Positions 16,797-25,193 of a stretch of DNA of 64,000 nucleotides are shown one piece after another. Source of the stretch: Rhodobacteraceae bacterium IMCC1335 (GTDB lineage: Bacteria > Pseudomonadota > Alphaproteobacteria > Rhodobacterales > Rhodobacteraceae); contig CP046864.1 in NCBI GenBank assembly GCA_039640495.1, positions 434,001 to 498,000 on the forward strand, read 5' to 3'. Position 1 is the stretch's first letter. Each line of letters begins with the position of its first letter. The notes under the pieces were generated by a model. That model had not been told where the DNA came from, ran no database searches, and saw only the letters and a program-made list of their open reading frames with translations. Position numbers and translations under genes: made by a program.

Positions 16797-17276
16797 CTAG
16801 TCTGCCGCTCTCATGCCCCACCTTTGAAATGGTTTGAGTGTATCGCTGCAAATTTCCATTGAGAGGTTTCTGATGAGATAAACAGGAGACCCGCCCCCAC
16901 CTTTCCTAGACTCTCTCTGAGCGACGGTAAGACATAGATTCTCATCATCCATAAGATGAATTCTACCTTCCTTATCCCAATCAAACCTCTGGAGTTGTCG
17001 ATCCCGACATTTGGTCAGTTGTAAAGATGCCGATGCAGTAACTGATGCCGCTTCCATACAGACATTAAATGCGGGTAAGTGAAATTGGTTCTCCATCAAC
17101 TTACTAGTGTCAAACCCTTGATCGACAGCAACCTCTCCTTGGTATGAGTAACAAGTATGCGCTTGCAGTCCTCGATTTACTTTCGCTTTCGATTTGTGCC
17201 CTCTGATATCGATGCAAAACCCTCTATCATCATCCATCTGATTGAGAGAATAAATTTCTACTATTCCTCCCAACAC
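16797..17276 (-). CDS. Ricin-type beta-trefoil lectin domain protein, small
   Basis: Up to 159 residues with two degenerate QxW/ricin-B repeats: GFCIDIRGHKSKAKVNRGLQAHTC and LQRFDWDKEGRIHLMDDENLCLTV, each with the characteristic hydrophobic, Cys and Asp spacing. The last part keeps FQRW. No signal peptide is visible with either the GTG at 17276 or an internal ATG at 17237, so the start is uncertain. It is convergent with the integrase and would be a cargo gene of the island. Ricin-type domains bind carbohydrate; a small cytoplasmic one in a mobile island is unusual. It may be a fragment of a larger secreted protein. Confidence 0.5.
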   Translation of the reverse strand: MLGGIVEIYSLNQMDDDRGFCIDIRGHKSKAKVNRGLQAHTCYSYQGEVAVDQGFDTSKLMENQFHLPAFNVCMEAASVTASASLQLTKCRDRQLQRFDWDKEGRIHLMDDENLCLTVAQRESRKGGGGSPVYLIRNLSMEICSDTLKPFQRWGMRAAD

Positions 17277-17704
17277 AATATTAGGAATTAGAAAAAGTAA
17301 TTAGAAAGAAAAAAGTAATTTCCTCATTTTTAAACCCAACTCTTAAAAACAGATACTAGGAGAGTGAGACTGATAGAATAAGAACAAAAGTATTCTTGGG
17401 ATACCCCCTCCTAAAACTGGTGAAGGTTTAAATCTGTGGGTCCCATATTTCGCTTTGTAAGATTGCTAGAGCACCTCCTGAAGAGCAGAAAACCGAATTT
17501 TAATCACCTGAGTAAATCTTTGTTGCATTATTGTAACATATTGTAAATTATGTCTAATTTCAGAAAATTTAACGAATAATTTTTTATATATAGTAATGTA
17601 CGTCCTCGTTGGACTTGGGTGGTGACCAAAACCAATTTTGAAATTCTCAGTCATTAATTGAAGTTCCATCGCAGGTGGGTGACTGAAATCTACTTTATTA
17701 TGAA

Positions 17705-17948
17705 ATGCACCAAAGACAGAAATCGGTGCCTAAGAATTATTTGTCAGGATTCAGGTGAAAAATACCTGTGGTGGGAGAGATGCTATCTGACATGCACTCT
17801 CTTGCTCCCGTAGTTACGCGTTAGATGCGGTAAAGGAAATCGGATTACCCTCCTCCCTACTTCGGTAGGTTCGTAAGTCAGATGTGTTGAAGAGATGCCA
17901 TATGCAAACCTCTAAGACATGCTAATCCCGCAACGGGGTTAGTGTGTC
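17705..17948 (+). ncRNA. Hairpin-rich non-coding region, candidate structured RNA
   Basis: A series of hairpins lies between the lectin gene and the first small ORF. They include CAGGT/ACCTG (17752-17768), GGGAG/CTCCC closing a branched stem (17773-17809) and GGTAA/TTACC (17829-17849). CCTAC-TTCG-GTAGG is a perfect stem with a UUCG tetraloop (17856-17869). The last is a 15-pair stem with a CAA loop (17916-17948). No reading frame explains them. The last hairpin lies about 40 bases before the ATG at 17992 and lacks a T-run, so it is not a plain terminator. It could be a leader or a small RNA of the island. Fold calls were made by eye. Confidence 0.4.
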
Positions 17949-17991
17949 TTCAAAACACCTCTGCAATCAATTTCAAATTAAGGATTTTCAA

Positions 17992-18162
17992 ATGAATATT
18001 TCTACAATCAAAAACCTAACATCAAAAATCTCTAGTGAGTTCTCTAGAATGAAATCATCAAAGTCTCTTGAGGATAAAGTTATGAACTTAGGAAACATGA
18101 TTTCTTTGATGTCAAAACAGAATGAAGAACTTGCTGAACAGATAAGTAAGTCAACTAAGTAA
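17992..18162 (+). CDS. Small coiled-coil protein of the island, unknown function
   Basis: A 56-residue lysine/serine-rich helical protein (ISTIKNLTSKISSEF, then LEDKVMNLGNMISLMSKQNEELAEQISK) with heptad-like spacing. I chose the ATG at 17992 because AAGGA precedes it in the leader AAGGATTTTCAA, shared almost exactly with the next two small ORFs. It is not recognised as any family. The three genes in a row with the same leader suggest co-regulated translation, as in phage or satellite operons. Confidence 0.5.
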   Translation: MNISTIKNLTSKISSEFSRMKSSKSLEDKVMNLGNMISLMSKQNEELAEQISKSTK

Positions 18163-18255
18163 ACCCACTCCAGAGATCCCTAGACTGATCTAATCCTGAA
18201 CCAATTGCGTATTCTTTATATGTTCATTGCAACAATGTTCAGGAAGGACATTCAA

Positions 18256-18447
18256 ATGACTCAACCGTTCCTGCAACCGTTTTATGTTTCGTATGTGAAT
18301 GGAGACAATCAAGAAATTGATGAAGAACTGGTGTTTGCAAAGTCAGAACCTGATGCAATGCGACAGATCCTGACAACCTTTGAAGACACTAAATTTGTCT
18401 ATGAAACAAAATCTGCAGCAGAGTTTTTAAACATCAGTCACGCGTGA
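18256..18447 (+). CDS. Small acidic protein of the island, unknown function
   Basis: A 63-residue acidic protein starting MTQPFLQPFYVSYVNGDNQEIDEELVFAKSE. The alternating pattern suggests a small alpha/beta fold; no family is recognised. The start at 18256 is set by AGGAAGGACATTCAA just upstream, the same leader type as its neighbours. A longer in-frame start exists but lacks a ribosome site. Confidence 0.5.
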   Translation: MTQPFLQPFYVSYVNGDNQEIDEELVFAKSEPDAMRQILTTFEDTKFVYETKSAAEFLNISHA

Positions 18448-18678
18448 TTGATGAGGTACAGGGTTCTTCTTGAGTATTCTTGAATTGTTCGATTTTTGTT
18501 AGTTACTGATTCAGTTATGCAGGAACCTGCTGCAGAAACTGCAGTTTGAACTGTTCACTCAATCTGTAGTCAAAAGACTGTGTTTAGAAACTCATCTTAA
18601 AAGCATTTCCCTGAGGTATGTATCTTTTGGCACCAGTGAATTCATTTGCTCCTAAATAGCAAGAAAAGGAGTTTCAAA

Positions 18679-18855
18679 ATGAAGAATTCAACCCACTACA
18701 TCAAAACATCATTCCGTCATGATGATTACCTCAAAGACATTCTGGACAGAGCGGGGAAACTCACGAACCTCTCTCAGAGTGAACTCATTCGGAATGCATG
18801 CCTTGGACAATATGTTCCGATGTTGCAAACTGCATCAATTCCAAACTCTAAGTAA
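18679..18855 (+). CDS. Small ribbon-helix-helix-like protein
   Basis: 58 residues. HYIKTSFRHDDYLKDILDRAGKLTNLSQSELIRNACLGQYV fits a short beta strand followed by two helices with the LSQSELIRNA turn, as in Arc/CopG-type DNA-binding proteins. It is preceded by AAAAGGAGTTTCAAA. A 25-base gap separates it from the nucleotidase gene. A regulatory role in the island is plausible but not shown. Confidence 0.5.
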   Translation: MKNSTHYIKTSFRHDDYLKDILDRAGKLTNLSQSELIRNACLGQYVPMLQTASIPNSK

Positions 18856-18880
18856 TTAATCAGGTAAAAAGGCACCTCAC

Positions 18881-19324
18881 ATGAAAAAGAAAATCTTATA
18901 CTTTGATATGGATGGTGTCCTTGTTGATTATCCTTCTGGGATCGCTCAACTCTCTCAAGAAACGCAAAAAGAATACGAGAGAAGATTGTATGCAGTGCCT
19001 GGAGTTTTCTCACTCATGAAACCGCTAGAGGGTGCTCTGGACGCATTTGAAACACTTTCGAAGGTTTATGACAGTTACATCCTTTCAACGCCACCATGGG
19101 ATAATACGAGTGCATGGAGCGACAAGCATCAATGGGTCAAAAAACATCTAGGTGTGTCTGCAAGAAAGAGACTGATACTTTCCCAACACAAGCATCTCAA
19201 TCTAGGTGACTATTTGATTGATGATAGAACGGTGAATGGGGCAGCAGAGTTTCAGGGTGAGCATATTCACTTTGGAACCAAGAGGTTTCCTGATTGGAAA
19301 AGTGTTTTGGAGTATTTACTTTGA
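18881..19324 (+). CDS. 5'(3')-deoxyribonucleotidase-like HAD phosphatase (NT5C family)
   Basis: A 147-residue HAD-fold enzyme. It has the nucleophile motif YFDMDGVLVDYP at residues 6-17, motif II LSTPPWDN near 69, Lys near 100 (KRLILSQHK), and the final acids in LIDDRTVNG. The length and the STPPW motif match the NT5C subfamily that dephosphorylates deoxynucleoside monophosphates and is common in phages. It is the last gene of the AT-rich island segment, suggesting that this segment is phage- or satellite-derived. Confidence 0.8.
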   Translation: MKKKILYFDMDGVLVDYPSGIAQLSQETQKEYERRLYAVPGVFSLMKPLEGALDAFETLSKVYDSYILSTPPWDNTSAWSDKHQWVKKHLGVSARKRLILSQHKHLNLGDYLIDDRTVNGAAEFQGEHIHFGTKRFPDWKSVLEYLL

Positions 19325-19426
19325 TTACAAGTTCATTTCCTCTGAAACATTGACTTAAGACGTTGTGATACTTTCTTCTAATTATCTGTAATTAAACCAT
19401 GGGAAAAACATGCTCAGGTACAGAAG

Positions 19427-20347
19427 TTACTCAGTGGATTTTCTGAGAAAACCCAAAGTGATATTGGAAGATCCTGAAATCAAAGCCATTGATGTGGAGC
19501 GCCGTTTTTCCAACACGGCCATGCCGATCAGGCTTGCAAGAATACATAATGCGCAGATGACCGTGTTTTTGCTTGGCAATTCATCGAAAAAGAAATAGCC
19601 GATGGCGGTGACGGGAATGATGTGAAAGTAAAACATCGGGGCCAGAAATGATGCTTCGGAATTACGAAATGCGCGGATGAAAAATAGCTGGGCGCTGGTT
19701 GCTAATAGCCCGGTCATAATCATCAATATCCAGGCTTCGACGCTTGGGGGTTTCCAAAAATACAGCGCAAATGGGCATGATGTGATGGCGACGCCGATTG
19801 AATAACAGCCCATCAGCGGCAAGTCGCGCATCGTTTTTGATAAATGTTTTTGCAAGATAGTCGCGGCGCTACCGCAAAACATTCCCGCAACCGCCAGCAA
19901 TGCCACCAGTTGCAGAAAGCTGCTTTCGGGACTGAATATTAGCCAAATGGCGGCGAAACCTGCCGCAATCACCCCCCAGCGATACCAGCTTTGCTGTTCG
20001 CCAAGGAAACACCATGCAATTACAGATACCACTGCCGGGCGCAGGTATCCGATGGTACTGACCTGTGCCAATTGGATTTGTGAAATCGTGAAAAAGTTGA
20101 TCGTAATTGCCAAGGTGGTGAATCCCACGCGCAGCGCATTCAGCCCTAAATCTTGGTTCATTTCGGATAGCCGTTTTTGCGTGATAAATAGGGGCAGCAG
20201 AATGATGCTGCTGGCAAGGCAACGGATAAACACGATCTGAATTGCTGGAAAATCACCCACGATAATTTTGACAATCAGGATGTGGAGGAGCATGAATACC
20301 TCGTTAAAAACGAGATACCGCACTCCGCCAAGATTATTGTTTTTCAT
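19427..20347 (-). CDS. EamA/DMT-family transporter
   Basis: About 306 residues with ten hydrophobic helices in two EamA halves (second half from FLQLVALLAVAGMFCGS). The conserved RxxxA-type loop is IQIVFIRCLASSIILLP near residue 40. The start at 20347 (MKNNN) is preferred; an ATG two codons earlier is possible. Eight bases separate it from the upstream PIG-L gene, so both are one leftward unit with the GntR regulator. Such transporters typically export or import metabolites. The C-terminal tail (NITLGFLRKSTE) looks atypical and may be read into island sequence. Confidence 0.8.
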   Translation of the reverse strand: MKNNNLGGVRYLVFNEVFMLLHILIVKIIVGDFPAIQIVFIRCLASSIILLPLFITQKRLSEMNQDLGLNALRVGFTTLAITINFFTISQIQLAQVSTIGYLRPAVVSVIAWCFLGEQQSWYRWGVIAAGFAAIWLIFSPESSFLQLVALLAVAGMFCGSAATILQKHLSKTMRDLPLMGCYSIGVAITSCPFALYFWKPPSVEAWILMIMTGLLATSAQLFFIRAFRNSEASFLAPMFYFHIIPVTAIGYFFFDELPSKNTVICALCILASLIGMAVLEKRRSTSMALISGSSNITLGFLRKSTE

Positions 20348-20355
20348 TTGCACGC

Positions 20356-22812
20356 TTAATGTCGGGCGACTTGTAACAGATTGGTGAAAATGCGAAACGC
20401 TCCGGGTACAAGCTGGTCCATCTGATAAAACAGGTTCAAGGCACAGTGGACGTGCGAACCATCGCCTACGGGTGCATGGGCAAGGCTGCCATATAGCGGG
20501 TCTTCACCAGCGTCGGACATCGCCAAAATTGGGGTGTATTCATCCCCCCATTCGGATGCGAAATAGAGGCCGCGTTCCTTTTCCCAACCGTCGAAATCTG
20601 CCAAAGTGATCTGGTTAGGCCCGGCCATTAACTCATGGTCCGGCACCAGAATTTTTACTGGCGCGTCGGCGTCCGTCACCCGCCATCTGATAGAAGGGCT
20701 GCCCGGCATCAGATCATAAGGCGCACTTTGCCCCGAAATCCAGTTATCCTGCGGACGGTGATACTGGCTGACATAACGCCCGCCTGCCTGCATCCATCCT
20801 TTAAGGCGGTCCATAGCCTGATTAATGGGGCGTGTACCGCCAGCAAAAACACCACTAACAATGACGTCAAATCCATCTAGATTACCTGATAAAAGGGCGT
20901 CATCATCCAGCTGAGTCACGCTTGCACCCAACTGTTCGGTCCAGAACCACGCGCGGTCAACGCCGCCATCAATCCAGCCAACCCGAATGCCGTGAAGAGA
21001 GGCAGTATCGACGGCAACAATGTCGGTCTTGCAGGGCTGAAAAAGAGTTTGTGTGCGGATATGCGGATAGGCAAGGGTCTGGGATGATAGCAAAGGCACA
21101 CCGCCAGCCTGCGCAGCCAGACTGTAGCGGCCTTGGCGCAGATTATCAGCCAGTGCCACATCAAAGGTGAAAGAGGCGCCTTTTTGCAAAGTGTTGGCAG
21201 TATTCACTATTAAAGCATCGGCAAAATTTGGTGCTGCGTTCAGGGTAATTTCGTCTGTGGTAAGAGAAACCCCCGCGGCGGCATCTTGCATAACCGCCAG
21301 TTGCAGCGACAGGTTTTCAGGCTTGTTCAGAATGACCAATTGCTTGGCCGGATTAATCGCAGCGGTCAGGGGCGGCGTACTGCCAAGCGGTTGATCTGGC
21401 ATTAATGTACGCTGGAACTTTGTTCCGCGCACGGTGAATTCCACTTGCGCGTGCAGCGTTGATGGCCGCACCGAAACGCCGTGCCAACCCGTCATCACAG
21501 GTGTCGGTGTGTCGCCAGTAAAGCTGAATTCAGAGGAAAGGCTCCGGCGTTTGCCATCCTCCGTATCAGCAACAAAACCAGACGCATCAATGGCTCCTAG
21601 CGGATCCTGCCAACTGGCATTATTTATTTTCAGACCGGCCTTTTCGGCCTGATGCCAACTGATACGCGCAGTTGCGGCGGCGCCAATTACCGGTATTTCA
21701 GGGGTCACACCAAAGGATATCTGCATCTGGCAGGCTTCGCTCATGGCCATCGCGCTTTGTGTCTTTTTCAACTGGATGCGGTGGCGATGAGGTTGGGTAA
21801 CTTCGCCCTCCATCACATCAAGACAGGTCTGCAATTCACACAAAGCCGGGATGACGCTGGCGATATCTGGAAACGCCGCCAGTGCCTCTGCTGCCAATTC
21901 GGATGCCTTTAGGGCCGCCTTTTTGCCAGGCTCTCCGCTACAAAATTCAGCCATCTCTGCCAGCGTTGTTGGTAGATTTTCAGTCAACTTATCCGCAAAC
22001 GGGGTGTTTGATGCGGTCTTTAGCTGGTGCAATTGCACTGGCCAGTTTTCTTCGTCCAGCAGGCGTCCCATGCCTTGGGTGGCGTGACTGGCCCGTGACC
22101 ATTCGCCGATTTGTGCGTATGTGCCGCCGTAAACTGCATCAAATTCGCCGGTATCAACTTGGTGCGTTGCGTTGGGTGGGGGGACTTCATCATCATAGGA
22201 TCCGCCGCCGCCGCCCCATGCTGGAAGATACAGCGCATTGGTCTGCCAGCTTCCCAAATTCAGGTCAGGGTAAACGCTGTCGTCGGCGGCTAAATCGAAC
22301 GCAGAAAGGGTCACTTGGGTCACGGCTCGGTGATGTCCGTGCTGGCCTGGAACGTCCAGAAATGTCGGGAGCAGAATATCCGGCTTGAACATTCTGACAA
22401 TCTTGATCATTTGGCGCAGCGAATGTGCCTCGCCCCAATAACCGAAAGTCTGCTTGTCGGATTTTGAAAAGCCAAAATCCCTGATTGGGTCATCGTCAGT
22501 TTCGGCTAACCATGCAAGATCAGCGCGGATCAACGCCATCGCTGCGATCAGCTCTTCAGTGCGAAGATAGCCCAGCGCATCGCCGCGTTCCGGGCCCAAA
22601 GCATTCTGCCCGCCTTGGCCGCGCACCGCATTCACATAGACAATATGAGCGCCTTGCCCCAGTGAAAGCGCAGCCAGCAACCGCGTGGTTTCGTCATCGG
22701 GGTGGGCACCGGTCTGCATAAAGCACAATGTAGATTGCAGAGATTTCAGCCAGCTATATAGCTCACGGATCGGGTTGCGCGTTTCTTGATTAATGATATA
22801 GGACTTTTTCAC
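20356..22812 (-). CDS. Large PIG-L/LmbE-family deacetylase with C-terminal GATase/ThuA-like domain
   Basis: An 818-residue protein. The N-terminal about 270 residues are a PIG-L zinc deacetylase: TGAHPDDETTRLLAAL near residues 34-49 holds the metal-binding AHPDD, RTEELIAAMALI follows, and PGQHGHHRAVTQ near 156 supplies the third ligand. A beta-rich middle (about 330-560) follows. The C-terminal about 220 residues (GIRVGWIDGGVDRAWFWTEQL, DVIVSGVFAGG, LKGWMQAGGRYVSQYHRP) resemble the glutamine-amidotransferase-like fold of ThuA and related proteins. There is no signal peptide. Relatives remove acetyl groups from GlcNAc-type substrates. The stop of the regulator overlaps its start by 4 bases. 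The substrate is unknown. Confidence 0.8.
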   Translation of the reverse strand: MKKSYIINQETRNPIRELYSWLKSLQSTLCFMQTGAHPDDETTRLLAALSLGQGAHIVYVNAVRGQGGQNALGPERGDALGYLRTEELIAAMALIRADLAWLAETDDDPIRDFGFSKSDKQTFGYWGEAHSLRQMIKIVRMFKPDILLPTFLDVPGQHGHHRAVTQVTLSAFDLAADDSVYPDLNLGSWQTNALYLPAWGGGGGSYDDEVPPPNATHQVDTGEFDAVYGGTYAQIGEWSRASHATQGMGRLLDEENWPVQLHQLKTASNTPFADKLTENLPTTLAEMAEFCSGEPGKKAALKASELAAEALAAFPDIASVIPALCELQTCLDVMEGEVTQPHRHRIQLKKTQSAMAMSEACQMQISFGVTPEIPVIGAAATARISWHQAEKAGLKINNASWQDPLGAIDASGFVADTEDGKRRSLSSEFSFTGDTPTPVMTGWHGVSVRPSTLHAQVEFTVRGTKFQRTLMPDQPLGSTPPLTAAINPAKQLVILNKPENLSLQLAVMQDAAAGVSLTTDEITLNAAPNFADALIVNTANTLQKGASFTFDVALADNLRQGRYSLAAQAGGVPLLSSQTLAYPHIRTQTLFQPCKTDIVAVDTASLHGIRVGWIDGGVDRAWFWTEQLGASVTQLDDDALLSGNLDGFDVIVSGVFAGGTRPINQAMDRLKGWMQAGGRYVSQYHRPQDNWISGQSAPYDLMPGSPSIRWRVTDADAPVKILVPDHELMAGPNQITLADFDGWEKERGLYFASEWGDEYTPILAMSDAGEDPLYGSLAHAPVGDGSHVHCALNLFYQMDQLVPGAFRIFTNLLQVARH

Positions 22813-23546
22813 GCGTCACTCACTTTTCTGGTTCGCTTGAGGGTGAATTGATAATTGGTGCGGTCAGCGGAAAAAATATTGATGGAAACCTCGATCGCTT
22901 TTTTGGCTGAATTGCGATAGCGCCGGATCATCTCCAGCCCCAGCGCGCCCTTGGGCAATCCCATTTCCTCGGCAATCTCGTCTGGAATAATAAGCGGGAT
23001 AAGTTCTTGATGAATGTCGGAGATCGTAACGCCGTGCCGCTCTTCGATCAGGTCACAGATAAACCCGTCATAGGTGCCAATCTCATCGGCGATGTCACGA
23101 TATTTGCTGTCCACATAGACATTGCCCCAGACAACAATCTTGCCGGTGTCCTTGTCGCAACGGTGCTGCTGGATGTGCATCCATTCCTTGCCAGGCTGGT
23201 TGTCCAGTTTGGCGGCCAGTGGCGCATTGGCGCTCATCATGCTTATCCTGCGAACGACCCTTTCGGCGCCGCGCCCATACAGCAAATCATCTGCCGGACG
23301 GGTGGTGTATTGAAGATTTGGGGTGGGTTTTAACGATAATAACCTCGTGCCATCACCGCGCCGCCGGTCAATAAGGCCGATTCTCTCGAGCTGCTCCAAC
23401 GCCCGGCGCACCGTTGGACGGCTAACCCTATAAGACTTTGCAAGGGTGTCCTCGGACGGCAGATAATCCCCGACCGCGAACTCCCCGTCGGAGATCCGCT
23501 GATTTAAAGCGCCATATAAAACGGCGTATCTGGGTTCTGTAGTCAT
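22809..23546 (-). CDS. GntR-family regulator, HutC/UTRA type
   Basis: A 245-residue regulator with an N-terminal winged helix (ISDGEFAVGDYLPSEDTLAKSYRVSRPTVRRALEQLERIGLIDRRRGDGTR) and a C-terminal UTRA ligand domain (LAAKLDNQPGKEWMHIQQHR through YQFTLKRTRK). It is the first gene of the leftward unit and divergent from the ABC importer genes. It therefore probably controls both directions through the 23547-23740 intergenic region, sensing a small metabolite. Confidence 0.88.
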   Translation of the reverse strand: MTTEPRYAVLYGALNQRISDGEFAVGDYLPSEDTLAKSYRVSRPTVRRALEQLERIGLIDRRRGDGTRLLSLKPTPNLQYTTRPADDLLYGRGAERVVRRISMMSANAPLAAKLDNQPGKEWMHIQQHRCDKDTGKIVVWGNVYVDSKYRDIADEIGTYDGFICDLIEERHGVTISDIHQELIPLIIPDEIAEEMGLPKGALGLEMIRRYRNSAKKAIEVSINIFSADRTNYQFTLKRTRKVSDA

Positions 23547-23616
23547 CGTTAAATCAATTCAAAAAGCAGCCGGTCAGACTGGTGAAGGGGGATAGAAGGC
23601 CATGTTTAGGCAGGTT

Positions 23617-23650
23617 ATTATACATTTTTTAGTTCCGTGATCATACATTT
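23617..23650. promoter_or_regulatory. Candidate GntR operator: direct repeat ATnATACATTT
   Basis: ATTATACATTT at 23617-23627 and ATCATACATTT at 23640-23650 are separated by 23 bases start to start, about two helical turns. They lie between the divergent GntR gene and the importer operon, just upstream of the -35 candidates. This suits an operator controlling both directions. Confidence 0.4.
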
Positions 23651-23663
23651 CATTTGACAAGCT

Positions 23664-23691
23664 TTGACGCTATCACATAGGTGTCTAATAT
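23664..23691 (+). promoter_or_regulatory. Candidate promoter of the importer/lyase operon
   Basis: TTGACG (23664-23669), a 16-base spacer and TAATAT (23686-23691) lie 50 bases before the binding-protein start. An alternative -35, TTGACA, lies at 23654. The placement next to the direct repeat fits repression by the GntR protein. Confidence 0.4.
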
Positions 23692-23740
23692 TACCAGTTG
23701 TAATTACCTTTAAATGACAGAAAACGCAACGGAGAGTAAA

Positions 23741-24994
23741 ATGAAAAAGTTGTTTAAGTCAGCGCTTGCCGCAACAATTGCCGGTACAGCGTTTCTGTGG
23801 GCCGGTATGGCGTCGGCAGTTGAAATCGAATACTGGCAGTACACATACCAAAGCCGCGTGGATGCGATTGACAAGCTGATTGCGAATTTTGAAGCGGCCA
23901 ACCCGGATATCACCGTCAAGCAGACACATTTCCCATATGCTGATTACCGCAAGAAAGTGGCGATTGCTGTATCTGCGGGCGACGGTCCAGATGTCGTGCA
24001 GTTGTTTTATGGATGGTTGAACGATTACCGTGATTCAGGGCTGATTCAGCCGCTAGACAAGTCGGTTTTCTCTCATTCAGAGATTGAAAAGAACTTCTTC
24101 CCGATGGTTTCGTCAATGGAATCTGATGGCGAATATTGGGGATTGCCCACGGCTGTGCGATCGCTGGCACTGTTCTACAACACAGATTTGCTTGCAGAAG
24201 CCGGTCTTTCAGGTCCGCCAAAAACATTGGACGAGATGGTTGAATATGCAGCAAAGCTGACCAAAAAAGATGCTGATGGCAACTATCTGAATATTGGCTA
24301 TGCGATTGATACGGACGGGCAGGATCACCATTGGTGGCGTGAAGTTCTGACACGCCTTTACGGCGGTCAGCCTTATTCTGATGATGGCACAAAAGTCGCC
24401 TATAATTCAGATGCAGGTGCAAAAGCGCTGGCCTTTCTTACGGACATGGAAACAACGCATAAAGTTGGTTCAAACGGCTTTATGAATCGCGGTCAGGACG
24501 CCTTCAAAGCCGGCAATGCCGGCATGATTATTGACGGATCCTTCCGTATTTCCAGCTTCGAACAGCAGGACGGGCTGAACTTTGCGATTGCAGAATTGCC
24601 GGGTCATAACGGGGCGCGCTACAACTTTTCCTCCTACTGGGTCAACGGCATTAGCTCCAAGGCCAAAGGCGAGAAACTGGCTGCTGCTAACAAGTTCATG
24701 CAGTACCTGACCTCTGACGAGGCGATGCAGGTCTGGCTGGACATAGTCGGCGAATTGCCAGCCAAGCCGTCGGTTGCACTGGTTGATGCGAACACATCAC
24801 ACCCGATGTATGGGCCGTTCATTCGTGGACTTTCCTATGCGACTGCAACCAACTTTATTTCAGAAAAGCCACAGCGTCAGGCGCTTATCGATGCCTATGA
24901 CATGGTGGTTCTGAAAGGCATGACACCAGCAGAAGCCCTTGCAGAAGTTGCCGAAGACGAGCAGGAAGTGCTTGATGAATTCTACGATAACTAA
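23741..24994 (+). CDS. Sugar ABC transporter substrate-binding protein (family 1)
   Basis: 417 residues from the ATG at 23741, which follows ACGGAGAG; an upstream in-frame ATG at 23714 lacks this site. The Sec signal peptide (KKLFKSALAATIAGTAFLWAG) ends at ASA near residue 27. The mature part is a UgpB/MalE-type binder (VEIEYWQYTYQSRVDAIDKLIANFE, then VSAGDGPDVVQLFYGWL). A stable hairpin at 25027-25064 follows the gene, as is common where binding-protein mRNA must exceed permease mRNA. The ligand is unknown; a sugar-like compound is expected. Confidence 0.9.
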   Translation: MKKLFKSALAATIAGTAFLWAGMASAVEIEYWQYTYQSRVDAIDKLIANFEAANPDITVKQTHFPYADYRKKVAIAVSAGDGPDVVQLFYGWLNDYRDSGLIQPLDKSVFSHSEIEKNFFPMVSSMESDGEYWGLPTAVRSLALFYNTDLLAEAGLSGPPKTLDEMVEYAAKLTKKDADGNYLNIGYAIDTDGQDHHWWREVLTRLYGGQPYSDDGTKVAYNSDAGAKALAFLTDMETTHKVGSNGFMNRGQDAFKAGNAGMIIDGSFRISSFEQQDGLNFAIAELPGHNGARYNFSSYWVNGISSKAKGEKLAAANKFMQYLTSDEAMQVWLDIVGELPAKPSVALVDANTSHPMYGPFIRGLSYATATNFISEKPQRQALIDAYDMVVLKGMTPAEALAEVAEDEQEVLDEFYDN

Positions 24995-25026
24995 GCCGGT
25001 ACGCTAGTTGAATTGGCGTAAAAAGT

Positions 25027-25064
25027 GGGCAACACCAATTGGTAAATTCAGTGCGGTGTTGTCC
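25027..25064 (+). terminator. Intercistronic hairpin after the binding-protein gene
   Basis: GGGCAACACC pairs with GGTGTTGTCC (one G-U) around an 18-base loop, followed by ATTTATTT. It could attenuate or stabilise transcripts between the binding protein and the permeases 129 bases further on. Confidence 0.55.
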
Positions 25065-25193
25065 ATTTATTTAAGGCCTTCTCTGTTTCGCCCACACTTT
25101 CACATTCGAATTTCGGAATTCCTGAATATTTGAATTTCAGAATTTTGGCTTGAGAATTTTCGCGTTCCTCTCTTTATAGGTGTTATCTGGCTC

